Below are positions 1 through 9,168 of a stretch of DNA of 64,000 nt, in pieces; position 1 is the first letter of the stretch; every line of letters begins with the position of its first letter. The notes under the pieces were generated by a model that saw only the letters and a list, made by a program, of their open reading frames with translations, made no database searches and was not told the origin of the DNA. The position numbers were made by a program, and so were the translations under genes. Source of the DNA: Solibacillus merdavium (GTDB lineage: Bacteria; Bacillota; Bacilli; Bacillales_A; Planococcaceae); the NCBI RefSeq assembly GCF_014836935.1, contig NZ_JACSPW010000017.1:1-64000 (forward strand), given 5' to 3'.

Positions 1-29
1 TCGGGACCTAATTTGATAAAAGAAATGAC

Positions 30-65
30 AAAAGGCATCGAGAGACGAGCTCTCGATGCCTTTTG
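30..65. terminator. Intrinsic hairpin at the left edge
   Basis: A near-perfect 14-15 bp inverted repeat (arms about 30-44 and 50-64) with a 5-nt loop is flanked by A-rich and T-rich ends. It probably terminates a gene lying to the left of the window. The flanks suit termination in either direction. Confidence 0.75.
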
Positions 66-181
66 TCGACAATCTGAAGCCATGTCATTCGAACATGGCT
101 TTTTCCTATTATGAAATATTTTTCGTTAGTTTGTGGAATAATATAAATCAGAAATTATTAAACGGGAAAGGAGGAGAATAT

Positions 182-403
182 TTGGACATTCTATTAGAAC
201 AAATTCATCGAGATTTGGATTATCTATATTCACAAGGTAAGCACGTAAAGAAAATTAAAATGAATCCCAAGGTTTACGAAAGGATGACAAATAAGCTTAC
301 TGGAGTTGAAATCATTAATGAAGCTGTTATTGTATTTGGTATTCCTATTGAGGCAGATGAAAATATCGAAAAATTTGCATTTATTTTAGACGAAGCCACT
401 TAA
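182..403 (+). CDS. Small uncharacterised protein, 73 aa
   Basis: Not recognised as a known family. I place the start at TTG 182 because AAAGGAGGAG (about 169-178) sits just upstream. The frame stays open back to an ATG at 56, but that would overlap the terminator hairpin at 30-65. The product is acidic, predicted cytoplasmic, with no membrane segment; it runs from DILLEQIHRDLDYLY to FILDEAT. It has its own terminator at 395-424, so it appears to be a single-gene transcript. It lies between the left-edge gene and ynzC, close to where Bacillus carries lexA-yneA-yneB. Function unknown. Confidence 0.6.
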   Translation: MDILLEQIHRDLDYLYSQGKHVKKIKMNPKVYERMTNKLTGVEIINEAVIVFGIPIEADENIEKFAFILDEAT

Positions 404-424
404 TTAAGGAGTGGCTTTTTTTAT
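395..424 (+). terminator. Terminator of the 73-aa gene
   Basis: Arms GCCACT (395-400) and AGTGGC (410-415) are followed by a run of T. The 5' arm overlaps the end of the coding sequence. Confidence 0.75.
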
Positions 425-620
425 ATGGAAGATTGGGGAATAAAAAGATGCCCATATTTTAATGCATTGAATTGCAAAAGTTAAGAGTGCTACTTTACAA
501 AAACCTTCCTATTTCAATGTTTTTAAGATATTGGGGGCTTATCACAAAGCGTTTTTACTTGCCCTTCCAGTCTTTTTTTTATACCTTTGTATTATTGGTA
601 CGAAGAAAGGTGAGATTGAG

Positions 621-857
621 ATGTTATCAAAAGAAAAATTAGCTCGGATTAATGAGCTTTCAAAATTAGCAAAAGAAGGAAAGTTAACGGAAGAACTAGC
701 AAAGGAACGTACGGCACTTCGCAAGGAATATTTAGACACATTCCGATCGACTATGCGGGATACGATAGAGCATATGAAAGTTATTGATGAAGAAGGCAAT
801 GATGTAACGCCTGAAAAACTAAAACAAATAAAATCGCAAAAAAACTTTCTAAATTAG
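621..857 (+). CDS. ynzC: DUF896 family protein YnzC
   Basis: Small helical protein of 78 aa matching the DUF896/YnzC family. It begins MLSKEKLARINELSKLAKEG and has the family's basic helical hairpin followed by LRKEYLDTFR. Start at ATG 621 with GAAAGGTGAG about 7 nt upstream; an upstream in-frame ATG at 531 would add a hydrophobic stretch unlike the family and has no ribosome binding site. In Bacillus ynzC lies next to yneB and tkt, and here it directly precedes tkt. Its molecular role is not established; it is probably cytoplasmic. Confidence 0.9.
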   Translation: MLSKEKLARINELSKLAKEGKLTEELAKERTALRKEYLDTFRSTMRDTIEHMKVIDEEGNDVTPEKLKQIKSQKNFLN

Positions 858-992
858 AATGTTTAATAATATGACACATTTCTTATAAAGTATGACATAA
901 ATTAATAAACTCTTTAGAAATGATTGTTTTCTTAGGGGAATTTGTCTAAACTATAGGATGTAGAATTATCGTACGAGAAAGGATGTCACATA

Positions 993-2987
993 ATGACACA
1001 ACAGATGGATCAGTTAGCAATTAGCGCAATCCGTACATTATCAATCGACGCAATAGAGAAGGCGAACTCAGGCCACCCAGGTTTACCTATGGGTGCAGCT
1101 CCAATGGCTTATACTTTATGGACGAAGCAATTACGTCATAACCCACAAAATCCAAATTGGTACAATCGTGACCGCTTTGTATTATCAGCTGGACATGGCT
1201 CAATGCTTTTATATAGTTTATTGCACTTAGGTGGATATGGTTTAGAGATGGAAGAAATTAAAAATTTCCGTCAGTGGAATTCAAAAACTCCAGGGCATCC
1301 AGAATATGGCCATACTGTAGGTGTAGAAGCTACTACAGGTCCTTTAGGGCAAGGTATTGCGATGTCAGTAGGTATGGCAATGGCTGAGCGTCATTTAGCT
1401 GCAACATACAATAAGCCAGGTTTAGATATCGTAGACCACTATACATTTGCGCTATGTGGCGATGGTGATTTAATGGAAGGTGTTGCTGCAGAAGCGATTT
1501 CACTAGCAGGACACTTGAAATTGGATAAGCTGATTGTGCTATACGATTCAAATGATATTTCACTTGATGGTGATCTTGAAAAGTCATTCTCAGAAAACAT
1601 CCAAAAACGTTTTGAATCTTACGGTTGGAATTATTTAAAAGTTCAAAATGGCACAGATATTGTTGAAATTAATACAGCAATAGAAAAAGCGAAACAAAAT
1701 ACTGGTGGACCAACTATTATCGAAGTTAAGACAGTGATTGGTTTTGGTTCTCCAAATAAATCAGGTAAAGCAGATTGCCATGGTGCACCACTTGGATTTG
1801 ATGAAGTAGCTTTAACGAAAGCTGCATACGCATGGGAACACGAATCATTCTTCGTTCCTAATGAAGTGTACGAAACATTTAAAACAGCAAGCGAAGTACA
1901 AGGTGTACAGGCCGAAGCAACATGGAATGAATTATTCGAGAACTATAAAAACGAATATCCTGAGTTGGCTGCACAATTTGTGAACGCAATGGAAAATAAA
2001 TTACCAGAACACTATGCTTCTGAGTTACCAGTGTACGAAGCTGGCACTGCAGTAGCAACACGTTCATCTTCTGGTGATGCAATCAATGCTATTGCAAAAA
2101 CAACTCCGTCATTCTTTGGTGGTTCTGCTGACTTGGCAGGTTCAAACAAAACAACTATTAAAGGCGCAGGTGACTTCTTCGCTGATACTCCAGAAGGTCG
2201 AAATATTTGGTTTGGTGTTCGTGAATTTGCAATGGGTGCTGCAATGAATGGTATGGCATTACATGGCGGATTAAATGTATTTGGCGGAACTTTCTTTGTA
2301 TTCTCTGATTATGTTCGTCCAGCGATTCGTTTATCCGCATTAATGGGCCTACCTGTAACATATGTGTTTACACATGACTCAATTGCAGTAGGTGAAGATG
2401 GTCCGACACATGAGCCAGTCGAACATTTAGCATCATTACGTGCAATGCCGAATCTTTCGGTAATTCGACCGGCAGATGCTAATGAATCTGTTGCGGCATG
2501 GAAATTGGCTGTAGAAAGCAAGTCAATTCCAACTGTATTAGTATTATCCCGCCAAAACTTACCGGTATTAGACGTAGCGAAAGATGCTGTATATGATGGT
2601 GTTGAAAAAGGAGCCTATGTGGTTGCAGCTTCAATAAAAGAAACACCGGATGCTATTTTAATTGCAACGGGTTCTGAAGTAGGCTTGGCTGTAGAGGCGA
2701 AAAAAGCGCTACTCGAAGAAGGAATTGATGCATCTGTTGTATCAATGCCGTCTATGGACCGCTTTGAAAAGCAATCTAAGGAATACAAGGAATCGGTATT
2801 GCCAAAAGCTGTTACAAAACGTTTAGCAATTGAGATGGGTGCTTCATTCGGTTGGCATAAATATGTTGGCTTTGAAGGTGACGTTCTTGCAATTGATAAA
2901 TTCGGTGCATCAGCTCCAGAAAAAATTGTTATAAAAGAATATGGCTTCACTGTAGAAAACGTTGTTGCTAAAGTAAAAGCACTTTAA
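993..2987 (+). CDS. tkt: Transketolase
   Basis: Transketolase (664 aa, full family length), thiamine-diphosphate and Mg dependent. It moves two-carbon units between ketose and aldose phosphates in the non-oxidative pentose phosphate pathway. Visible motifs are SGHPGLPMG near the N-terminus, the ThDP/Mg motif beginning GDGDLMEG and ending near DSNDISLDG, the pyrimidine-domain segment [13 protein letters not shown], and a C-terminal transketolase domain ([13 protein letters not shown]). ATG 993 has AAAGGATG 8-9 nt upstream. Single-gene unit closed by a terminator at 3001-3034. The gene order ynzC-tkt matches Bacillus. Confidence 0.98.
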   Translation: MTQQMDQLAISAIRTLSIDAIEKANSGHPGLPMGAAPMAYTLWTKQLRHNPQNPNWYNRDRFVLSAGHGSMLLYSLLHLGGYGLEMEEIKNFRQWNSKTPGHPEYGHTVGVEATTGPLGQGIAMSVGMAMAERHLAATYNKPGLDIVDHYTFALCGDGDLMEGVAAEAISLAGHLKLDKLIVLYDSNDISLDGDLEKSFSENIQKRFESYGWNYLKVQNGTDIVEINTAIEKAKQNTGGPTIIEVKTVIGFGSPNKSGKADCHGAPLGFDEVALTKAAYAWEHESFFVPNEVYETFKTASEVQGVQAEATWNELFENYKNEYPELAAQFVNAMENKLPEHYASELPVYEAGTAVATRSSSGDAINAIAKTTPSFFGGSADLAGSNKTTIKGAGDFFADTPEGRNIWFGVREFAMGAAMNGMALHGGLNVFGGTFFVFSDYVRPAIRLSALMGLPVTYVFTHDSIAVGEDGPTHEPVEHLASLRAMPNLSVIRPADANESVAAWKLAVESKSIPTVLVLSRQNLPVLDVAKDAVYDGVEKGAYVVAASIKETPDAILIATGSEVGLAVEAKKALLEEGIDASVVSMPSMDRFEKQSKEYKESVLPKAVTKRLAIEMGASFGWHKYVGFEGDVLAIDKFGASAPEKIVIKEYGFTVENVVAKVKAL

Positions 2988-3000
2988 TTCAAAGTTTAAA

Positions 3001-3034
3001 TGTCACTTGTCTACTAGGGCAAGTGGCATTTTTT
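3001..3034 (+). terminator. tkt terminator
   Basis: Inverted repeat TGTCACTTG (3001-3009) / CAAGTGGCA (3020-3028), one wobble pair, followed by six T. Confidence 0.85.
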
Positions 3035-3199
3035 ACTTATTTCGTATTCATGCCCACTTATTTAGAGTGCATTCAATTTAATAGCTTATTTTCCATGCAA
3101 ACTCCCTGTTGAAATGTATTTGAAAACGTGCGATATTGTTGGAGGAATGGTACGATAGTAATTGGAAAACGAAGTAACAGAATAAGGAAGTGAATAATT

Positions 3200-3757
3200 A
3201 TGACAGCCGTACAAAAGGACATTGCTACATATGTAGAAAAAGCACTATTTTTATTATCCAGTAAAGCAGATCCTCAAAAATTTCAAACAATGATTCAACA
3301 AAATATTAATGATAAACGAGAATCTTCCACTTCAACAATAGACTTTTATGACCGTCTAATGTTAAATATGGCCTACTTCGTTGAAAATAAAATGGCGTGG
3401 ACAGAACTTGTTCGTTCTACATTTAATGGAGGCGAATTACCGACTGTATCATATATTGAAAACGAATTAATGGTACATCAAATGCAAATTCGTAACAGTG
3501 TTGCGGAAAAGATGGATGATTATACGAAAGCCTTCCACCAGCAATATGAAACTTTAAAAGTAGAAGATGAAGATGTAATTTATGATTATGCATATGCATC
3601 AGTAGAGCATGCATTACGTGTTGATTTTTTAACATTAGTCTGTGCAAATAAAGCGACAATTTTAGCACAAGGTAATATTGACGAAACGTTAAAAACGATG
3701 GACGGTTATGTTGCTTATTTTACCGACCAAATCGTCAATAAAATGACGCTTTCTTAA
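3200..3757 (+). CDS. Uncharacterised 185-aa protein
   Basis: Not recognised. A soluble, mostly helical, acidic protein of 185 aa with no signal peptide, membrane segment or obvious catalytic motif. ATG 3200 is preceded by GGAAGTGA, a moderate ribosome binding site. The next gene, an esterase-like protein lacking its nucleophile, starts 16 nt after the stop, so the two are probably co-transcribed. The pairing is the only functional clue. I infer a lineage-restricted cytoplasmic protein. Confidence 0.75.
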   Translation: MTAVQKDIATYVEKALFLLSSKADPQKFQTMIQQNINDKRESSTSTIDFYDRLMLNMAYFVENKMAWTELVRSTFNGGELPTVSYIENELMVHQMQIRNSVAEKMDDYTKAFHQQYETLKVEDEDVIYDYAYASVEHALRVDFLTLVCANKATILAQGNIDETLKTMDGYVAYFTDQIVNKMTLS

Positions 3758-3773
3758 AAGGAGATACAACAAA

Positions 3774-4421
3774 ATGAATACACCATTTACTTTTTTACAC
3801 AAAGCCCCTGTAATGAATGCAGAGAAAAAACCTGCAATCTTTTTATTACACGGTTTAGGAAGTGATGAAAATGATTTATTACAATTAGTTAATTCATTTT
3901 CAACACAGTGCCATATTTTTAGTTTGCAAGGACCTATTAAACATCGACCTGGCTATGCCTTCTATACTTTCGAAGAGGAAGGTAAACCAAATCGCGCCAT
4001 TTTTGATAAGGTATTAAAGGGAATTGAAGCATTTATTAATGAAGCCGTTCGAGAATACAATTTAGATGAACAACAAATTTATGTGGTTGGTTTTAATCAA
4101 GGCGCAGCATTGGCACAATCCCTTGCAATGGTTATGGGGGATGCTATTCGTGGGACAGCAGCGTTAAGTGGCTATTTGCCGGAGTTTGCTGCACTTGAGT
4201 ATAGTAAAAAAACGATGAATCATTCTAAAATTTTCATTTCCCATGGTGAATATGACTACGATTACCCATTTGAATGGGCGGAGCATGCAGTGCGTTTCTT
4301 CAATGATTATGGCACGAATGTTACATTTAAATCATATCCGGTAGGCCATGGTGTAAGTGAGCAAAACTTACAGGATTTAATCGCATTTTTATCAGAGGAT
4401 CTACCAAATAATTTAAACTAA
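3774..4421 (+). CDS. Esterase-like alpha/beta-hydrolase, nucleophile lost
   Basis: Phospholipase/carboxylesterase family (MhqD/YodD-type) by HGLGSDENDL (oxyanion region, residues 26-35) and a C-terminal YPVGHGVSEQ with the catalytic His. An HGEYDYDYP segment supplies the usual Asp. The nucleophile elbow normally reads G-F-S-Q-G; here it is G-F-N-Q-G, with Asn108 encoded by AAT at 4095-4097. Reading frame and length (215 aa) are otherwise intact. As read, the protein should lack normal Ser-hydrolase activity and may bind rather than hydrolyse. Ribosome binding site AAAAGGAGA; it follows the 185-aa gene by 16 nt. A single-base sequencing error (AGT to AAT) is an alternative explanation. Confidence 0.9.
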   Translation: MNTPFTFLHKAPVMNAEKKPAIFLLHGLGSDENDLLQLVNSFSTQCHIFSLQGPIKHRPGYAFYTFEEEGKPNRAIFDKVLKGIEAFINEAVREYNLDEQQIYVVGFNQGAALAQSLAMVMGDAIRGTAALSGYLPEFAALEYSKKTMNHSKIFISHGEYDYDYPFEWAEHAVRFFNDYGTNVTFKSYPVGHGVSEQNLQDLIAFLSEDLPNNLN

Positions 4422-4467
4422 AAAACAGCTGACGGGGATGGAAATTATTTCTCGTCAGCTGTTTTTT
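4420..4467. terminator. Bidirectional terminator between convergent genes
   Basis: Arms AAAAAACAGCTGACG (about 4420-4434) and CGTCAGCTGTTTTTT (4453-4467) serve the esterase-like gene on + and the EAL gene on -. The right arm lies inside the last codons of the EAL gene. Confidence 0.85.
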
Positions 4468-6628
4468 CTATGTCCAATAATTGTTCGGCATCGTTAATCG
4501 ACATCGGTTTGTAGAAATAGTATCCCTGGCCAGCAGGGCAGCCGAGTTGCTGAAGCATTACCAGTTGTTCCTTAGTTTCAATACCTTCAGCAATCGCTCG
4601 CATTTTAATATTTTTTGCAAGTAGGATAATGGTTTGTACAATCGCATACATGCCGGGTTCATTCATTGAGCTAACAAAGCTACGGTCAATTTTTATTTCA
4701 GAAAAAGGCAATTGAGGTAAGTAGCTTAAGGAAGAAAAACCTACACCAAAATCATCAATGGAACATCCAATTCCAAGTGCATTTAATTGATTTAAAATTT
4801 CCTTTGCTCTACTCAAATCCACTAATTCAATGCTTTCTGTTACCTCAAGTTTAATATATTGTGGAGGAATATTAAATTGATTAAAAATATTCCTAATATT
4901 TTCTAAAAATAGAGGGTCGTAAAAATGATCCGGTGAAATATTAAGAGATACAGGTAATATTTTTTTCCCTTTATTCAAACGATTTTGTAGCCAACTCAAA
5001 ATATGTTTAAAATTCAGCAAATCAATATCTTTTATTTTCCCGGTTTGTTCAGCTATTGGAATATATTTAATCGGTGAAATAAAACCGAGTCTGCTTGAAT
5101 TCCACCGGGATAATGCCTCGAATCCTTCCACCTCAAGTGTTGTAAAATTTATTTTCGGCTGTAAATATACTAAAAATTCTTCGTGATGGAGCGCGTATGC
5201 CAATTGATTGAAAATCTCCATTTCCTCTATCAGTTGCTTTGTACTGTTTTCTTCATATGCTTCAAAACTATTTCCGCTTCTGTTACGAGCTTTAGATAAG
5301 GCAATATCCGACTGATGTATAATTTGATCTACTGTTAAGGATTGGTCGAAATTTGTATAGCCGATCTTTATAGTGATATAGGTTTCTTTATCATCAATTA
5401 AATAGGGAATAAGTGTAAGTAACTCAATCTGTTGATAATAAGAGGTAAAACTATCACTTTCTCCTTTTACTCCAAGAACGATGGAATTAGAAAATCGTGA
5501 AATGAGAACATCATCTACAGCTAAATACTCGCTCAATCGATTGGCCATTTGACTTAGTAGGTCAGCACCTGCACTACGCCCATATAAATCCACAATTTTG
5601 TTAAATTCGGCAGGGTGGATAATTGCAGCAAAACCTGAATCCCCTGTATTTAACCATTTTGAAAATTGCGTCTTAAAATAATGTAAATTCGGTAAATTAG
5701 TCTCTACATCATAAAAGGCTAAATGACGCAGTTGAATTTTTTGTTCCGCATATTTAATGGCAAGCTGAATAAGTAGCGTTAATCGATTTAAATAATTGAT
5801 ATCAATTTGCTTTAATTCGGTACTGTCTTGATTAAATAATGTTAAGATACCGCTTATTTCATTTTGTGGCGTCAAAATCAACTTTGTCCAGGAACCTTGA
5901 ATCGTTCCTAATTCATAATTTTCTGAAATATCGTTATATAGTGGGGTGTCAGTAAAATCTTTTAAGTATATAGCGCTCTTATTGAAGTTGGAATTTGATT
6001 TGATTTCAAAAAAGGCAAGTTTATTAATTACGTGTACTGGTAATGTATAGGAACCGATAGATTTAATATCATAGTTTTCATTATATAAATGAATCGTACA
6101 ATAGACATCCCGAATATAAAAGAGTTCAATTTTTTCCGAAATCAAATTCAATATTGACTGTAAATTACTTTCATGATCGATCGCTTGATATACTTCGTGC
6201 TCCAATTTATAAATCATTTTATTTAACGTTTCTTCTGTTGTATCTTCGCAGGTCAATAATATATATTGAATTATATTTTCATTATTCCTAATAGGATGCA
6301 ATGTAATCGAATTCCAAAAGGCAGAACCTTCTTTATTGTAATGTAAAATCGTTAATTTTTTAGGGGAGCCGGATTTTAAATGTAAATTTAATGCTTCAAT
6401 CGACTTTTTACTAGTACGTTTTCCGTTTAAAATGCTGATGTTTTGATTAATGATTTGTTCATTTTCAAAAGAAGTTAATTTAAAAAAATAAGGGTTTGCA
6501 TGTAGAATTGATAGATTCTCATCGTTAATATCAATGATAAGCGTACCTTTCGAAAGTTGGTTACTTAAGGTTTTTAACCAATTAAATAATCGATCTTTTG
6601 ATAGGGGTATAGATTGATCAATTGTCAT
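4445..6628 (-). CDS. PAS-GAF-(degenerate GGDEF)-EAL c-di-GMP phosphodiesterase
   Basis: 727-aa cytoplasmic signalling protein with no membrane segment. Order: PAS-like domain (about 25-140, ending near LLTCEDTTEE), GAF-like domain (about 150-295), GGDEF-like domain (about 300-460) and EAL domain (about 470-720). In the GGDEF-like domain the signature reads FSNSIVLG instead of GGDEF, so cyclase activity is unlikely. The EAL domain keeps GFEALSRW, LEVTES, the DDFGVGFSSL loop, IKIDRSF and AIAEGIET, which carry the metal and substrate ligands, so it should hydrolyse c-di-GMP to pGpG. The PAS and GAF domains are presumably the sensory input; ligand unknown. ATG 6628 follows an A/T-rich leader with AAAGGGGCAG. 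Confidence 0.93.
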   Translation of the reverse strand: MTIDQSIPLSKDRLFNWLKTLSNQLSKGTLIIDINDENLSILHANPYFFKLTSFENEQIINQNISILNGKRTSKKSIEALNLHLKSGSPKKLTILHYNKEGSAFWNSITLHPIRNNENIIQYILLTCEDTTEETLNKMIYKLEHEVYQAIDHESNLQSILNLISEKIELFYIRDVYCTIHLYNENYDIKSIGSYTLPVHVINKLAFFEIKSNSNFNKSAIYLKDFTDTPLYNDISENYELGTIQGSWTKLILTPQNEISGILTLFNQDSTELKQIDINYLNRLTLLIQLAIKYAEQKIQLRHLAFYDVETNLPNLHYFKTQFSKWLNTGDSGFAAIIHPAEFNKIVDLYGRSAGADLLSQMANRLSEYLAVDDVLISRFSNSIVLGVKGESDSFTSYYQQIELLTLIPYLIDDKETYITIKIGYTNFDQSLTVDQIIHQSDIALSKARNRSGNSFEAYEENSTKQLIEEMEIFNQLAYALHHEEFLVYLQPKINFTTLEVEGFEALSRWNSSRLGFISPIKYIPIAEQTGKIKDIDLLNFKHILSWLQNRLNKGKKILPVSLNISPDHFYDPLFLENIRNIFNQFNIPPQYIKLEVTESIELVDLSRAKEILNQLNALGIGCSIDDFGVGFSSLSYLPQLPFSEIKIDRSFVSSMNEPGMYAIVQTIILLAKNIKMRAIAEGIETKEQLVMLQQLGCPAGQGYYFYKPMSINDAEQLLDIEKTADEK

Positions 6629-6770
6629 AGTTACTGCCCCTTTTTAATTATAAGATTTACTAAAGTATAACAAATTCCCTATAAATAGGAAGTGGATTAT
6701 TATAATATATAAAAAGTTCTTTTTAGTTGAGTCTTATTTGCTGTTAGAAATAAACTAAAGAATTTTTAAC

Positions 6771-6803
6771 AAAAAAAACTAGTAACGATAGATTACTAGT
6801 TTT
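6771..6803 (-). terminator. csbD terminator
   Basis: Perfect 11-bp repeat AAAACTAGTAA (6775-6785) / TTACTAGTTTT (6793-6803). On the minus strand it is followed by a run of eight T. Confidence 0.85.
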
Positions 6804-6819
6804 GGGGATTTGTATTTTA

Positions 6820-7014
6820 TTATCTATTGTCCATTCTGTCGGAGATGTTTTTCTTAACATCGCCAATTTTTTCTTGTGCTTTACCTTTTACTTGATCACG
6901 TTTTCCTTCAGCTTGCAGGGATGGGTCGTTTGTATTTCGACCGACTGACTCTTTTACTTCCCCTTTTAGTTTGTTCCCAGTACCTTTTACTTTATCTGAA
7001 AATCCATTTGACAT
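6820..7014 (-). CDS. csbD: CsbD family stress protein
   Basis: 64-aa hydrophilic CsbD-family protein (SNGFSDKVKGTGNKLKGEVK at the N-terminus and a second VKGKAQEKIGDVKK repeat). CsbD proteins belong to the sigma-B general stress regulon of Bacillus; biochemical role unknown. ATG 7014 is preceded by TAGGAGGTT. A sigma-B-like promoter is visible upstream (7049-7073). Monocistronic, with its own terminator. Confidence 0.93.
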   Translation of the reverse strand: MSNGFSDKVKGTGNKLKGEVKESVGRNTNDPSLQAEGKRDQVKGKAQEKIGDVKKNISDRMDNR

Positions 7015-7048
7015 AGTATAACCTCCTAAAAGTATTTACATATGTCTA

Positions 7049-7073
7049 TTTCCCTTAACAGGAAAGAGTAAAC
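7049..7073 (-). promoter_or_regulatory. Candidate sigma-B promoter of csbD
   Basis: On the minus strand GTTTAC (7068-7073), a 13-nt spacer and GGGAAA (7049-7054) resemble the sigma-B consensus GTTTAA-N12-14-GGGTAT. Its position 35 bp before a csbD homologue supports the reading. Confidence 0.6.
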
Positions 7074-7079
7074 AAAATT

Positions 7080-7574
7080 TCAATTCATCGTGTAGACCTT
7101 GTAAAAGTGGTGAAGGGATTCACTGCCTTTTTGATCAATAATTGTTTGTCCATTTTGATTCATGCTGACAGTTGTTTTTTTCTCCTCTAGCACCCCTTTA
7201 TGGAAATACAAAACGACCTCAATTTTACTATTTTCAATCAATTGTTGCTTCTCGGCTTCTGAAAAATTCCCATCTGCAAAAAGTCCATTATCCTGCCATG
7301 TACCAGTTATTTTTAATTGTTGCTCGTCCTCATTTTCGTCATAATACCACTGCACATCGCGTAATATAGTTTTAAATAAATCGTTAATTGTAAAAGTTTC
7401 ATTGTCGAACTCAATTTCGACCGAACGAATGGAATGTACATCGGTAGAAATGGCGGTTGCCGCTTCATTAGCCTTGGAGTTAATACCAGCTGCTGCCTTT
7501 TTAACATCACCAATCGTTTCTCCGCAACCTGCTAACAAAATTGCCGTAATTAAAAATAATATAGAACTTCTCAT
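7080..7574 (-). CDS. Putative lipoprotein, 164 aa
   Basis: Signal peptide followed by a lipobox LLAGC (Cys16) predicts an N-acyl-diglyceride-anchored extracytoplasmic lipoprotein. The mature part is hydrophilic, with an ITGTWQDNGLF strand and a C-terminal beta-rich stretch that suggests a small beta-sandwich; no family recognised. ATG 7574 has TGGAGGGAC upstream. It is transcribed toward csbD, but the sigma-B-like promoter lies between them, so csbD need not depend on it. Function unknown. Confidence 0.82.
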   Translation of the reverse strand: MRSSILFLITAILLAGCGETIGDVKKAAAGINSKANEAATAISTDVHSIRSVEIEFDNETFTINDLFKTILRDVQWYYDENEDEQQLKITGTWQDNGLFADGNFSEAEKQQLIENSKIEVVLYFHKGVLEEKKTTVSMNQNGQTIIDQKGSESLHHFYKVYTMN

Positions 7575-7838
7575 TAGAGTCCCTCCAATGTTGTCATTAC
7601 TATCATTTTACTAAAATGTGCAAAAGGAAACGCATGAATTTAGTAGTAGAATGTGAAATGTTTGTAACAGATTGGAATTCAAAATGAAGAAAGCGATTTT
7701 CCATTAAAAATGTTATTAATTTTTCATCTTGCTGTATCTGTTCATGTATACGATGTTCGATGTTGGGTCACAATAGTTTATAAGTGGATAGTATATGGAA
7801 TAGAGAGTCGTGAAAAAAGTGGAAAGTGAGTGTTGGAG
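7575..7838. other. Intergenic region between divergent genes
   Basis: A/T-rich spacer between the lipoprotein gene on - and the small gene on +. It must hold promoters for both, but I could not assign convincing -35/-10 pairs. Confidence 0.4.
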
Positions 7839-7967
7839 ATGCGAATCGATGATGAGTTACTTGAAAAGCTTGGTAGTTATTTTGTATATCATGAAGTGTA
7901 TAACCGGTACGGCATTACATTTGAGACTTTTGTAGATCGTTGGACGAGAGGGATTCTTGAATTATAA
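7839..7967 (+). CDS. Small ORF, 42 aa
   Basis: ATG 7839 to TAA 7967 encodes a 42-aa acidic peptide with aromatic residues (starts MRIDDELLEKLGSYF, ends RWTRGILEL). GGAAAGTGAG (7821-7830) is a plausible ribosome binding site; in-frame GTG 7830 and TTG 7833 are alternative starts, and the GGAG directly before the ATG is too close to serve. A clear intrinsic terminator follows at 8016-8056, which argues that this stretch is transcribed as its own unit. No homologue recognised. Confidence 0.55.
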   Translation: MRIDDELLEKLGSYFVYHEVYNRYGITFETFVDRWTRGILEL

Positions 7968-8015
7968 ATTCAATTAAAGAAGTTTGATCAGATGTATAAC
8001 ATTTTGAATTAGTAA

Positions 8016-8056
8016 TACACTCCTCAGTTAAAATTGAGGGGTGTGTTTTCATTTTT
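8016..8056 (+). terminator. Terminator after the 42-aa ORF
   Basis: ACACTCCTCA (8017-8026) pairs with TGAGGGGTGT (8035-8044) with one wobble, followed by a T-rich tail. Confidence 0.8.
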
Positions 8057-8124
8057 GCTGTCCTTTTTTGGGAATTACTATTACGATAGATTTATAAAAC
8101 CCCCTAAACAAAGGAGCTATGATT

Positions 8125-9168
8125 ATGAAAGTACGCGATATGGGCATTAAGATCGGGCAATTACATACAGGAGACAAAAATTGCATTACGGACGTCGAAG
8201 GGGTAAAGGTTGGTCATGTTACACTGGATTATCCAATAAATGATTCTGGTGATGCAGCATGTACAGGAGTAACGGCAGTTTTACCGCATACAGGAAATTT
8301 ATATCGGGAAAAAGTAACGGCAGCAAGCTATGTTTTAAATGGATATGGAAAAACGACCGGTCTAATTCAAGTGGAAGAGCTAGGGTTAATTGAATCCCCA
8401 ATTATGCTTACAAATACTTTTGGCGTTGCAAATGTTACACAGGGCACGCTCCAATATTTGCTTGAGCAAAATGAAGAAATTGGAATAACGACCGGTACGG
8501 TGAATGTAGTAGTTGGTGAATGTAATGATAGCTATTTAAATTCGATTCGACATTTTCCTGTAAAACCTGAGCATGCCATAGAGGCGATTCATAAGGCCTC
8601 GAACAACAATCATGCCGAAGAGGGGGCAATCGGGGCGGGCAAAGGAATGATGTGCTTTGGTCATAAAGGGGGCATTGGCACTTCATCACGTGTCGTAAAT
8701 GATAATGATGGAGAACAATATATAGTCGGTTGCCTCGTATTAAGTAATTTTGGAAAGGCAAATGAATTGCTAAAGGAACGCTACATTACTACTTCAAATA
8801 ACAGTGAATCGACTATGAGTCCGACTGATGGTTCGATTATTATAATACTTGCAACAGATGCTCCGCTTAGCAGCCGTCAGTTAAAACGTGTGATTAAACG
8901 TTGCGGTATTGGATTAGGACGCACTGGTAGCCATTTCTCAAATGGAAGTGGGGATATCGTAATCGGATTTACAACAGCTAGAAAAATTCAGCATCATTAC
9001 GATGATACTTTGGAAATACGCCAGCAATTGCGTGACGACCAAGAAGTAATGAACTCTTTATTTATGGCAGCAGCCGAAGCGACAGAAGAAGCGATTATTA
9101 ATTCATTGTCACAGGCAGAAACAACAACTGGCAGACATAATCATATAGTACAAAAACTACTCTTTTAA
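8125..9168 (+). CDS. P1 family (DmpA-type) aminopeptidase
   Basis: DmpA/BapA-family N-terminal nucleophile peptidase, about 347 aa. These enzymes self-cleave before a Ser and release N-terminal D- or beta-amino acids from small peptides. Family hallmarks are ITDVEGVKVGH near the start, the Gly-rich GAIGAGKGMMCFGHKGGIG segment, and DGSIIIILATDAPL, in which the Ser after DG is the expected autoproteolytic nucleophile. No signal peptide, so probably cytoplasmic. ATG 8125 lies 8 nt after AAGGAG; ATG 8119 is only 2 nt away. It has its own terminator but stands next to the D-peptide and murein-peptide locus, so a role in degrading D- or unusual peptides is inferred. Confidence 0.9.
   Translation: MKVRDMGIKIGQLHTGDKNCITDVEGVKVGHVTLDYPINDSGDAACTGVTAVLPHTGNLYREKVTAASYVLNGYGKTTGLIQVEELGLIESPIMLTNTFGVANVTQGTLQYLLEQNEEIGITTGTVNVVVGECNDSYLNSIRHFPVKPEHAIEAIHKASNNNHAEEGAIGAGKGMMCFGHKGGIGTSSRVVNDNDGEQYIVGCLVLSNFGKANELLKERYITTSNNSESTMSPTDGSIIIILATDAPLSSRQLKRVIKRCGIGLGRTGSHFSNGSGDIVIGFTTARKIQHHYDDTLEIRQQLRDDQEVMNSLFMAAAEATEEAIINSLSQAETTTGRHNHIVQKLLF

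Noticed and set aside
56-181. N-terminal extension of the first small gene from ATG 56
   Set aside because: It would run through a terminator hairpin, and a strong ribosome binding site precedes TTG 182.
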